Shown piece by piece: positions 44,625 to 54,901 of a stretch of DNA of 64,000 bases. Location of the stretch: positions 19,952,501 to 20,016,500 of the forward strand of contig CM045733.1 in the NCBI GenBank assembly GCA_024760905.1, in the 5' to 3' direction. The notes below the pieces were generated by a model that was not told where the DNA came from, ran no database searches, and was given only the letters and a program-made list of their open reading frames with translations. Both the position numbers and the translations under genes were made by a program. Position 1 is the first letter of the stretch, and every line of letters starts with the position of its first letter. This DNA is from Plotosus lineatus. Lineage: Eukaryota; Chordata; Actinopteri; Siluriformes; Plotosidae.

Positions 44625-45008
44625 TCCCCGTCCCATACCACCCAGTGAACACCTGATCCCATTTGATCTCGGAATATAACAAGGGTTTGACTGGTTAATA
44701 TATGGATGGCCAACCACCTGGGAATACCAGGTGCTGTGCAAGGGGAACCCAAAGAAAAGCAAAGGCAGTCCACCCTCATATGCTTCATCAACCATGAGCA
44801 CCTGGTGCTCAGTGGCAGTCGAAGTCTGGAACAGTCATGGCATATGAAAACTAAGAGGATCCTTTAACCATCTTGTCTTTTTATCTGAACTGTCGCTATA
44901 TTATAATAGATATACGTTATAGTTATAATAGGGCTCTTTACTTATGTAAAGTTGCTTTGCAACAATGTCAATTGCAAAAAGTGCTCTACAAATAAAACTG
45001 AATTTAAT
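44625..45008 (+). mobile_element. 5S rRNA-derived SINE (SINE3 type)
   Basis: 44631-44745 aligns with 5S rRNA through CCATACCACCC, TGATCTCGGAA, the box A region (ACAAGGGT), GGTTAAT, TGGATGG (box C region) and CACCTGGGAATACCAGGTGC. A non-5S body follows, and the 3' end TTGCTTTGCAACAATGTC, then AAAGTGCTCTACAAATAAA and ACTGAATT resembles a fish L2/CR1-type LINE tail. 5S-headed SINEs with such tails are known as SINE3/Deu-type. The internal promoter is degraded. Confidence 0.85.
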
Positions 45009-45392
45009 AAGTTTGTTCATTCATTCTCCAAACCGTTTAATCCTCATTAGGGTGGTGGGAAGGCTGGCGCCCATCTCAGCTGACTCAGGGCGAGGGCAGG
45101 GTACACCCTGGACAGCTCACCAGGCCATCACAGGGCCAACACTCACACGATCATTCGTACTCACACGATCATTCGTACTCACACTCACAACGAAGGGCAA
45201 TTTGGAACAGCCAATTAGCAAACTGTGCATGTTTCTGGACTGTGGGTAGAAACCGGAGAACCTGGAGGAAATCCACACATGCATGGGGAGAACATGCAAA
45301 AGCCACACAGAAACGCCCAAACTGGGAATCGGACCCAGGACCTTCTTTCTGTGAAGCAGATGTGCTAACCACTACGCCACTGTGCCACCAAT
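45009..45392 (-). mobile_element. SINE-C copy, full length
   Basis: The tail (TTCATTCATTCTCC, CCGTTTAATCCTCATTAGGG) lies at left and the head (GGCACAGTGGCGTAGTGGTT, then GGGTCCGATTCCC) at right. A unit ACTCACACGATCATTCGT is tandemly duplicated at about 45140-45178. Confidence 0.9.
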
Positions 45393-46433
45393 TGAATAAG
45401 CTGAATTGAGTAACTATTTTTACATTTTTAATGTATATTTTGAATAGAAGGATTCTCAGAAAATGGTGACATCCTCAGGTAGCTGTTTGGCCTTATCGAC
45501 ATTGATAGGATTTCAAAAATGTTATTTATAATCAAGTCAACAGGACTCTTTTTTTTCTCTCTTTTTCCACATGAGATCAAGAAGATTTCGAAAATGACAG
45601 ATGTGCTCGCAATCCTCAAGGTAAAGCTAATACCAATAGCCATTTCTTTGACCAAACACTGCTAATTATAAGGATTTCTCACTGGATTAGGAAATGTTTG
45701 GCCCCGATATCAACTTTAGCAGCAACTTCCCCACCTTTCTCTTATAAGCACTGTTATGAGTTTAGAAAGCATGCTCACCCAACTCAGAGTGGAACACCTG
45801 ACTTGAACTCACAACCGTTTACTAATCACCAGTGTTTGTCCCACACTCTTTCCCCTTTGTTATTACTTTTCTTTCCAGAGATATTACATTCTATAAGTAA
45901 TAAAAGTGAGTAAACCTGAAAGGCTTTGGGAGTTTTGGGAGAAATCTCATTCCGTCACTTTGTTCATAGCACAAAAGTCCATTCTATAGGAAGTAAGTTA
46001 CATCACACACTGTCTATGCATGGCAGTTATTTGACACTAGAACAGAGCCTTGTCTACACTGAGCACAAAATAGTCATGCCCGTCCCTCCGCGTGACTCCA
46101 GGCCATCCGAGCCCTTCATTTACGTGATGTTAAGAGCAAACAATCAAACCACTGCTTTGGTTTCCACAACACATCCATATAAGAGAATGACAAATAGTGA
46201 AGGTGACATCTAATTTATAGCTCAAGGGCTACGTACAAGTAAATAAACAGGGACTTCCGCTCCACATGTCTTATCCAATTTGCCTCTCCAATGGACCAAA
46301 GAATTTACAAAGAGTAAAAAAAAGAAAAAAAAAAAAAGTTGAAGGTGTAACTGCGGCCTAATGTTTTACTAATAGAACGGATGATCTCTTCTGCCTCATG
46401 CATCCATTTCCCCTTAAACATGCGTGCGTGCAT

Positions 46434-46434
<1 letters not shown>
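45393..46434. other. Low-copy stretch, no gene found
   Basis: No element or exon recognised. Confidence 0.45.
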
Positions 46435-46513
<79 letters not shown>

Positions 46514-46514
46514 C
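46435..46514. repeat. (CA)n(GA)n microsatellite
   Basis: (CA)31 at 46435-46496 then (GA)n to about 46514. The translated His-Thr and Cys-Val frames are artefacts. Confidence 0.97.
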
Positions 46515-47689
46515 ACGCGCGCACGCGCGAGAGAGAGATAACACTGGTCTATGCTCTCTTTCAGTATTCAGCTTCCAGTGTGCACGCATATGCATGTGCT
46601 TCGAATTATAATACAAAAGGTATTAAAAAGCAATACCTTTAAGGAGGAATACATGAAAAGAAAAACTATGTTCAGCATGTATCCATGTATCAGGATCTGC
46701 TGCTCTTTCTCTTGCAAAGTGCCAGACATCAAAAAGCTGAACACTGAAAACTTTAAAAATCGTTCTGTGCCTTGTCTATGGATGGTGGCTTTTCCCCTGA
46801 TCTCACTCAGTGCTGACTGCTGTCATTACATCGCTGTGGTTCTGCTTCCTACCAAAGTAAGATTACATATTACACTGTGCTCTCGTAAAGCGGTACAGAT
46901 TTTGTGGAATATGGGTCTTTAAATATTTAACGAGTGAAGACTGCATCACGTTGCTACGACAACAAGACACAAATCTGCCACCTGGATGTATCATTTGCAG
47001 TCCATTTGTTCTGTTTGTTTCAGTTAATAAATTCTAAGATACAAATTTCCTGTTTAAATCAAAATAAATGAACAAACACTATAGATGTTTGCCGTAATAT
47101 GTCGTTCAGTGAGCAAACTTTGAGAGCTCTGCCAGGAATCCCATTTAAACAAGATTCTGTTTAAACCATTATTAAACAGAGCTGGTTAACTTATTTTTTC
47201 ATGACTTTCTAAAACGTGTATAAATGTTATTCTGTACAGTTTACAGATAAAGACTAATATTCATTGGAGAATTTTCATGACGAACTACGTACAAATAAAC
47301 ATGCAGCAAAATCACTCGGGGTCCACGTCAGTCTCAGTTAAGCTCTGCAGATAATGAATGACCTTGTTAGCATTATAAAAGTGTCCGTATGCATGCAGGC
47401 ATTAATGCAGACTCACAGAGATTAAGTGACAGTGACATTACCTGAACTCTATTTTTTCCTTCTTTGTCCTCCTTGTCTTGGTTGAGCTTACAGTGCTGAT
47501 GGATCTGCCACTTTTATTCTTACAGTATACGATCCATAAGAGAGCACTTTGGAGCTCCTTCAAACTTTGACATGCATGCAAGGACAGAGAAATACATTAT
47601 GCATATGGTGTTGGCTGAAGATTTCCTTCCTTTTAGGTTTAGACAAGTGATGGAAGGAAATTGTGTTGAAAAGACTGTCAGAACTGTGT
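46515..47689. other. Low-copy stretch, no gene found
   Basis: No transposon motif; a 123-codon frame at 46551-46922 shows no known domain. Confidence 0.45.
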
Positions 47690-48115
47690 AGACTCAACAG
47701 TTGCTTTAAAAGGAACACCTATACACCTGCTCATTCATCCAATTATCCAATCGTTATGTGGCAAAAAAGCTTGCAGATACAGGTTGAGCTTCAGTTTTAT
47801 GTTCACTTGAAACATCAGAATCGTGAAAACCATCATCACAAGTGACTCAGGTGACACGGGTGCTGCTACCAGTCAAGCACTTGTGCAAGTATTTCAGACA
47901 CAGTTGATCTCTTGGCATTTCAATGTAAAGAGGTCACTGTAGTTCAGACAGGATGGGAAGAAAAACAAAAAACATCAAGTGAGCAGCAGTTCTGCTTGTG
48001 AAAACACACCGATGAGGATAGCAGCATTAGTTCAATTTGTCAGGAAGGCTACAACAACTCGGTCTTTTTAAAATTGCAGTGAGCAGAAAAAAAATTCAGA
48101 GCCGAGACAACAGAA
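47690..48115 (+). mobile_element. Degraded Tc1-like element (family C)
   Basis: AGGAACACCTATACACCTGC near 47710, CAGATACAGGTTGAGCTTCA, CATCAGAATCGTGAAAACC and AAAACAAAAAACATCAAGTG follow, in order, the left end, leader and HTH coding region of a Tc1-like family widespread in fish. The 3' half is absent. Matching terminal scraps are at 38571 and 54170. Confidence 0.66.
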
Positions 48116-48440
48116 ACAACAACAACAACAACAAAATACTACTTCCAGTCTCATTCCTGCCTGCAAGTACAGGTCTTGTATTTTTGTAATCCCAAATGTT
48201 CAATTTCAAAAAATATGTACCCCAAAAAAAAAAAAAAAAAAATTGACTGCCTGACCAGAAGGTTTTTCTCTGAGCGAGCTCTCAGTTATGATACAGAACA
48301 CAGTCCATATTCATTAACATTCACAATGCATTTACAGTGCACATTCATTCACCCTTAGTAACTACCTGGTCCAGGTCATGGTGTAAATTAGGAACTGACT
48401 GAGATACAATTCACAGATGTGCTGACAGTGCTGGTATATA

Positions 48441-48740
48441 CATTGATCAGCCTTAACATTACAACACCTTTCTATCATTAACAGCTTCAGCGGTTTGTGC
48501 CACCGTAGCTCTTCTGTGTGATCAGTCCAGATGTACTAGCTTTCACTCTCAAAGCACATTAATGAGCCTTGGGCTCCCATTCTACTCTCGCCAGTTAACT
48601 GGTTATCCTTTCTTGGACCACTTTGGTATGTACTTACTACTGTATTATATCAGAAACATTACACAAGACCATCCATTTTAAAGATGAACAGACCAAATCA
48701 TTTAACTGTCAAAGTCAACCGCAAGCAGATACTTGAGATC
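48441..48740 (-). mobile_element. Tc1-like element (family B), deleted
   Basis: The left end CATTGATCAGCCTTAACATT follows TA. TAATGAGCCTTGGGCTCCCA and TCTTGGACCACTTTGGTATG correspond to the H-G-R-P-R-L-I and W-S-K-E-G coding segments on the minus strand. The right end was not located. Same family as 12628-13009. Confidence 0.68.
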
Positions 48741-48907
48741 ACTGCTCATTTTTCCTGCACTCAACAAATCAAAAAGTAACTGTTAAAATTAACGATACAT
48801 TCCACTTTTTAAGTTCGACTGTAATGTTTACATCAATTAGAGGCATTCTTGTCCAGAGCAAGTTACAGAAGTGCTTTGAAGTCTCTATCAGTGAATATAT
48901 AAATATA

Positions 48908-49366
48908 CAGTGGTACCTCAGCTTACGATAGTCCCAGCACACGAAAAATCCCGGTTACGAAAAACATTTTCCAAAGTTTTTTTTCTCTGTATACGAAACA
49001 AGTTCTCCTTACGAAACACGCCAAACGTGCCATTCAAACATTCAAACACGCCATTCAAACAATGCACAAGCTGCTCTCCCTTCAATGACATTCAAACATC
49101 CCGCCCCGCTGGCCTCCCATTGGCTAGGAGGGATGACGAGCTCTCTCTCCCATTGGCTATCTCCCAACATCCCACCCCGCTGGCCTCCCATTGGCTAGGA
49201 GGGATGACACAGCTCCCTCCCATTGGCTATTATGGAGCTGCATCTCCCACAATGCTTTTCATGTAAAGGACAGAGTTATTGTTGTTTCATGCTTTATTTC
49301 TTGACTCAGGCTTTTAACCTTCCATAAACATTTGTAAGATTATAACTCTGCTAAGAAGACATGGTC

Positions 49367-49407
<41 letters not shown>

Positions 49408-49693
49408 GCGAATGTGATTTCCGGTGCGAGTGAGAAGAAACTGGCTCGTGGCATGTGGTTGAGTGATATTGCAAAATAATATAGCCAAACCCGTCTACCA
49501 TTGGTACGATGTTGAAGCAGAAGGAGTCTTAAAAGGTATGCTTTTAAAATTTTTCAAGGGTTTAAGGGGGTAGTATTGGGGCCTTGGAACGAATCACACA
49601 TTTTAAATGTAAAATGCGGTTCAATTGACAAAAAAAATCCAGGATAAGAAAAAGGTTCTGCAACGGATTAATTTCAGAAGGTGAGGTACCACT
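48908..49693 (+). mobile_element. Pogo-like MITE family P1, second copy
   Basis: Left end CAGTGGTACCTCAGCTTACG preceded by TA; right end GAAGGTGAGGTACCACT followed by TA (the terminal G is lost). The interior shares blocks with the copy at 17168 (CATTCAAACAATGCAC, CATCCCGCCCCGCTGGCC), but a unit containing CATTGGCTAGGAGGGATGAC is duplicated and the long internal inverted repeat is absent. A (CA)n tract lies at 49368-49405. Confidence 0.9.
49461..49537 (+). pseudogene. Pogo/Tigger HTH remnant in second P1 copy
   Basis: Reads L-S-D-I-A-K, a stop, Y-S-Q-T-R and, shifted, S-T-I-G-T-M-L-K-Q-K-E, the CENP-B-type helix-turn-helix core. Broken by a stop and frameshift. Confidence 0.68.
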
Positions 49694-49759
49694 TAGACTT
49701 AGTATACTGTCAGTCAAGCTCAGTGGGTAGGTATTGTGTGGGGTTTTTGTGTGTGTTTT

Positions 49760-50959
49760 TGTCTAAGTGTCTGGAAAGCATAGTGCTAATCTAAGGGTTG
49801 CTGACATAGTTACGTTTTCAGCTGTCTTTTGAAGATACCCAGTGACTAAGCTGTCCGGACATCCAGAGGAAGTTCTATCTACCACTTTGCCAGAACAGAG
49901 AAGACTTTAGAAGCATTTTTCCTTTGGTAGAGAAAGGGACCAGTCTAGCAGTGCGAGAGGATCTGAGAGAACATGTGGCAGTGTGAGATGTGATAAGTGC
50001 TTTGAGGTAGGAAGGTGCAGGTCCATTTTTGGATTTGTAGGCAAGGATTGGTGTTTTAAGTCTAATGCGAGCAGCTACAGGAAATCAGTGGAGAGATTGT
50101 AGCAGTGGTGTGGTGTGGAAACATTTGGGAAGGTTGAAAGCAAGTCGTGCAGCTGCATTCTAGATCAGTTGCAGAGGTCAAATAGCACTCAAAAGTAGAC
50201 CTGTCAGGAGTGAGTTTTAGTAATCTAGTCTTGAGATTACAAGGAATTGAACAAGTATATAATAAATAAATGACTTTAGTGGAAAGAAATGGCCAAATCC
50301 TTCAGATGATAAATAGAGAAGAAACCAGCATGATCAAGAAAGATGAGTAATATGAGAAGAGAAGGACAGGCAATTGTTCATGGTTGCTTCAAGGCTTCGT
50401 GCAGTGCCCGAAGGACAGATTACAGCATTGTCCAAGGAGATTGAAAGATCTTGATGTGGAGATGAGTCAGCTTGGATGAACAGCAATTCAGTCTTACTGG
50501 GATTAAGCTTCAGCTGGGGAACTGCCATTCATGAGGAGACACTTGCCAGACATGCAGCAATCCAGACAGAAGCATTAGTGTCTGACGGAGGAAAAGAGAG
50601 AATAAGTTGAGTGACATCTAGATAACAGTGGTATGAGAACCCATGTGAAGCTATGACATCACCAAGGGACTTAGCATAAAGGGGGAACAAAAGTGGACCA
50701 AGAACTGATCTCTAGGGAACGCCAGTGGAAAGTCGGCATGGAGAAGATGTGGGTCCCCTCCATGTAACCTCATGTGAGTGGCCTTAGAGGTGGGAAGCAA
50801 ACCACTGCCGTGCTACACCACAAATTCCTAGACTCCTGAAGATGGACAAGACAGTCTTGTGGTTGACGTGTGAAATGCTGATGAAAGGTTGAGGAGGATG
50901 AGGACTGATGACATCCTGGCTGATCTTGTAGCATGTAGCTTCTCTGTAACATCCAAGAG
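49760..50959 (-). pseudogene. Older L2-type LINE, 3' half (downstream of nested insertion)
   Basis: Minus-strand segments read T-E-K-L-H-A-T-R-S-A-R at the insertion edge, then N-H-K-T-V-L-S-I-F-R-S-L-G-I and R-Q-W-F-A-S-H-L (RT region), Y-H-C-Y-L-like coding, Q-L-K-L-N-P-S-K-T-E-L-L-F-I and C-L-S-F-S-S-H-I. The order is that of L2-type reverse transcriptase and C-terminal region. Many stops and frameshifts. 49760-50250 is the C-terminal coding and 3' region. The other half lies at 53396-54100. Confidence 0.85.
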
Positions 50960-51826
50960 ATAAGATAAGATAAGATACAGCTTTATTAATCTCACAATGG
51001 AGAAATTCACTGTTACAGGCTCTTGAGGTACCATCAGTAGGGGGTGCAAAAATAGATACAGATACAAACATACACACATACATATATATTATATAAGTAA
51101 ATAAATAAATAGATACATAAATAGTATAAATTAATAAACAATAAAATAAAAGAAGGGAACGACTTTATAGACTGGCCTATATTCAAGTGTATATGTATCT
51201 GAGGGCAGAGTAGATGGGTTGATATGGTTCACAGTCAGTGGGGTAGATGTGGTTGATTAAAGTGCGCGGGGTTTTTATTGCACATAACCGGTATTTTCAC
51301 AGACAGTTACAAAGTGGCGTTGTACAGTCTGACAGCGGTGGGAATGAACGACCTGCGGTAGCGCTCCTTCCTGCACTGAGGATGTCTCAGTCGTCCACTG
51401 AAGGAGCTACTCAGCTTCTCTACAGTCTGGTGAAGTGGGTGAGAGCTGTTGTTCATGATGGATGTGAGCTTTGCTACCATCCTCCTCTCACTCACCTCCT
51501 CCACAGAGTCCAGTGGGCAGCCGAGGACAGAGCTGGCCCTCCTGACCAGCTTGTTCAGTCTTTTTCTGTCCCGCTCTGTGCTGCCCGGGGCCCAGCAGAT
51601 GGCAGCGTAGAGGATTGCAGAGGCTACCACAGAGTCATAAAAAGTCCTGAGCAGAGGTCTGCATACTCCGAGGGACCTGAGTCTCCTCAGAAGGTGGAGG
51701 CGACTCTGGCCCTTCTTGTACAGGGCGTTGGTGTTGTGGGACCAGTCCAGTTTATTGTTAAGGTGAACGCCCAGGTATTTGAAACTGTTCACTATCTCAA
51801 TGTTCTGTCCCTGGATGTTCACTAGT

Positions 51827-51860
<34 letters not shown>

Positions 51861-53395
51861 GTGTGCTTCTTCTGAAGTCGACCACCATCTCCTTCGTCTT
51901 CCTGGTGTTCAAGCACAAGTGGTTGCGCTCACACCATTCCACGAAGTCAACGATGACCGACCGGTACTCCAGCTCGTTCCCCTCTGACACACGGCCCACG
52001 ATGGCGGAGTCGTCCGAGAACTTCTGGAGGTGGCAGCTGTCTGTGCTATAGCTAAAGTCCGAGGTATAAATGCTGGAAAGGAAGGGTGAGAGGACGGTGC
52101 CCTGCGGTGCCCCCGTGCTGCAGACTGCCACCTTTGACTTACAGCCGCACAGCCGCACGTAGTGCTGTCCACGCATACAGTGTGTGAGGCCGTCGATGTC
52201 ATCACCAAAGGAGTGACAGAGCATGCTCCAATCTGTGGTCTGGAAACAGTCCGTGGTCTGGAAACAGTCCCTAAGCCTCTCATTGGTCTCCTCGGTCCAC
52301 ACTTTCACAGACCTCTTCTGCACAGGTTCCTTTCGCACCCTGGGTGTGTATTGGGGGAGCAGGTAGACCAGGTTGTGGTCTGAGCGTCCCAGTGGGGGGA
52401 GGGGGGAGGAGCTGTAAGCGTCCTTCACATTTGCATACAGCAAGTCCAGAGTTTTATTGTCTCTTGTGGCGCACTTCACGTATTGCGTGAACGTCGGGAG
52501 AGAGGCGGAGAGAGGGGCGTGGTTAAAGTGCCCGCTGATCAGAATCATGGCGCGGGGGTGACGAGTCTGTGTCTGATTAACGGCGCTGTGGAGACGCTCA
52601 TACGCGGCCGCCGCATCAGCCGAGGGCGGAATGTACACGCAAAACACAATCACGTGTGAAAACTCCCTCGGTAGATAATATGGCTGCGCGCTCACCGCGA
52701 GCAGTTCCAGGTCCCGCGTGCATAGCTGCTCCTTCACGTGCACGTTGGCCGGGTGGCACCATCGTTCATTCACATAGACCGCCACGCCCCCTCCTTTCTT
52801 CTTACCGCTCTCCGTTGCAGTCCGATCTGCACGCGCGAGTGTAAATCCGTTAAGAGAAACCACAGAGTCCGGTGTGAGTTCATTCAGCCACGTCTCTGAG
52901 AAACACATGAGGCTGCAGTCCCGGTACTGCCTCTGCTGCCGGGTCAGCGCCGCCAGCTCCTCGGTCTTGTTGGCGATCGCGCGGACATTTCCCATGATGA
53001 CAGAGGGAACACATGTCCTCCGCGTCTTTTGTCCCCCTCTGGAGCCTCTCCTTTTCCTCCGTATTTCCACAGGAACAACAGGCTTTTCCGCGTGAAGGAG
53101 GGCGGGGGCGCGCAGGCCGAGGAGGGTCTCACGTGTGTAAGACCTGCGTTGCTCAGAGCCGTCGGTGAATGAGTTTCCTGACGCCGATCCAAAAAGTGAA
53201 AGTAAAAGTGCACAGAAAAACAAAAGCATCATAAAAGTGGGTTTCCCAGATGCAGTATTGAAGAAAGAAAAAGAAAATTTGAAAAAAGATAAAGAAACAC
53301 GCCTATATACAATAGAAAAGAGAAAAAAAAGGAAAATAAACTGAAGAGCTCCTTTAACTGGCTGCAGGTCACCTGGCGCCATCTTGGGAAAAAAA
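50960..53395 (-). mobile_element. Younger L2-type LINE nested in the older L2
   Basis: Minus-strand element with an apparently untruncated 5' end (CCCAAGATGGCGCCAGG, 53375-53391), a 691-codon ORF, a 3' UTR containing TTAATAAAGCTG, and a 3' tail of (TCTTA)n at 50960-50978. A 5-bp AAGAG occurs on both sides (50955-50959 and 53396-53400), a plausible short TSD. The sequence on either side joins seamlessly into the older LINE's reading frame. Confidence 0.92.
51307..53382 (-). CDS. L2-type LINE ORF, endonuclease plus partial reverse transcriptase, in-frame internal deletion
   Basis: Open for 691 codons from an ATG lying within the 5'-terminal CAAGATGGCGCC. Residues 1-130 are low complexity and basic. 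About 130-340 is an APE endonuclease: M-G-N-V-R-A-I-A-N-K, C-F-S-E-T-W-L (catalytic Glu), G-G-G-V-A-V-Y-V-N, L-I-S-G-H-F-N where G-D-F-N is expected (catalytic Asp replaced by His), and G-R-S-D-H-N-L-V. Near residue 403 it jumps in frame, past the RT fingers and motif A, to T-G-A-P-Q-G-T-V-L-S-P and F-S-D-D-S-A-I-V (motif C Asp pair kept), F-K-Y-L-G-V, then the C-terminal region W-A-P-G-S-T-E-R-D. A (CA)n run encodes repeated Thr-His near residue 515. Family members are about 1000 residues or more, so some 300 are missing. Not catalytically competent. Confidence 0.88.
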
Positions 53396-54100
53396 AAGAG
53401 TGTAGTCTCTGTGGAATGTGCTGCTTTGCAGATTGATTAAGGTCAAGGAGGTTATTCTGCAAAAGATTGGAAGACATTTGGTGATAAATAATGCGTTCAA
53501 AAATTTTAGAAAAAAGAAAGAAGTGATACCAGAATGTAGTTTCTGATGTCGGATGGATCCAGAGAGTGTTTCTTTAAGATGGGTAGAGCCCTGACTCTTT
53601 TGAATGCTGTTGGTATATGACAAGATGACACAGACTTATTGATGATAGTGGATGTAAAGGAGAGAAGAACTACAGACAGTCTGGAGTATTGTGGAATGAA
53701 TTGGATCCAGTGAGCAGGTGGTAGGATTGCATGATGAGATGACTTGCTGGATGTCTTCATTTGAGAGATTGGAAAACTGGGCAAGGGAAAGTGGAATCTA
53801 CAGTATAGTGTAGGAGTTGGGGTGGGAGTAAATGTCTGACAGATTTGTTTAATCTTCCCATCAAATAAATCAGCAGAGTCTTCAGCAGTCAGGGAGGATG
53901 GGGCAGGTGGAGCAGATGGATGAAGTAAGGAGGTGGAATTTGCATGGGTCTTGTGCAGCAGTGTCCAACTTTTTCGTGCAGAAGGCTGTTTTAGCTGAAT
54001 TCACATCAGATGAAAATGTGGATAGGAGACAACGGTAGGAAGCGAGATCTGATTGAAGTTGAGATTTCTTCCACTTTCTCTCAGCTGCTCTAAGTTGTCT
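53396..54100 (-). pseudogene. Older L2-type LINE, upstream part
   Basis: Minus strand: L-A-Q-F-S-N-L-S-N-E-D-I-like start, then H-H-A-I-L-P-P-A-H-W-I-Q-F-I-P, T-A-F-K-R-V-R-A-L-P-I-L-K-K, L-D-P-S-D-I-R-N-Y, V-S-L-L-S-F and L-L-D-L-N-Q-S. This is the RT region up to A-A-H-S-T-E-T-T-L-L-D-V-T-E, which is completed across the nested element at 50959. Stops and shifts throughout. Confidence 0.82.
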
Positions 54101-54104
54101 ATGA

Positions 54105-54335
54105 AAAGATAATCAATGTTATTCACTGCACCGTCAGTGGTCATATTTTGTTTTATATATAGAAGTCATTGTCACAGAGATCACTCTTTTTTTGCTAATT
54201 CTGATGTGAACATTAACTCAAGCTCTTCACCTATTTCTGCATGATTTTATCCATTGTGCTGTGGGCACGATTGGTTGATTACAGAGCTGCATGGATGTGC
54301 AGGTGTTTTTCAGAAGCTTGATGGCAAGTGTATAT
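54105..54335 (-). repeat. Tc1-like terminal scraps (families B and C)
   Basis: AAGATAATCAATGTTATTCA and CGTCAGTGGTCATA (54105-54147) match the family B end. GAACATTAACTCAAGCTCTT, TGCATGATTTTATCCATTGT and GGATGTGCAGGTGTTTTT (54206-54310) match the reverse of the family C left end. Confidence 0.62.
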
Positions 54336-54405
54336 ACTGTATTTATAAAACAAAACATACTTCAAGGAATTTAAGGATGCATATATATACATAAACACAC
54401 ACATA

Positions 54406-54883
54406 CAGTGATCCCTTGCTACTTCGTGCTTGCTTCAATTCATGTGGCTTCAGTGCATCGAGCTTTAAAAAAAGAAAAAAACTCATTGAATAAAAAATAA
54501 GGAAATTAAGGAAGAATGGGGGAAAGGTTAAGGAAAATGCCGCAAAACAAGGCCAATTATGCAAAAAAAAAAAAAAAAAAACCCAAACAAACAAAAACAA
54601 TAAACAACCCAAAACCCCCCATCAAAACGACTTACATTCTTATGTGAGGTGCGTATCTGAGTGCATGCACATGCGCGTGTGTATTTTATTTACATCTTAC
54701 GTATTATTTTTGAATGTTTAATTGTTATTATAAGCATTTATAGCATTGAACATGTATTTATTGATATTATATAAACATATGCATGAACGTATAAATCAGT
54801 CGGGGGTTGCTCCTTCTACATGGAATTCGGCAGTCGCAGGGGGATCTCAGTACCAATTAACCGCGGAAAGTAAGGGATCCCTG
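54406..54883 (+). mobile_element. MITE-Q copy with both ends and TA flanks
   Basis: Starts CAGTGATCCCTTGCTACTTC after TA and ends AAAGTAAGGGATCCCTG before TA. 478 bp. The TA on each side supports a TA target duplication for this family. Confidence 0.88.
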
Positions 54884-54901
54884 TATGTAAATATGTATGT
54901 A

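Noticed and set aside
44631..44745. Functional 5S rRNA gene
   Set aside because: Box A and box C regions are substituted and it continues into a SINE body, so it is a SINE head.
45140..45178. Possible CRISPR-like direct repeats
   Set aside because: Only two tandem copies inside a SINE; vertebrate nuclear context.
51247..51825. 192-codon plus-strand frame antisense to the L2 ORF
   Set aside because: Shadow of the LINE reverse transcriptase on the opposite strand.
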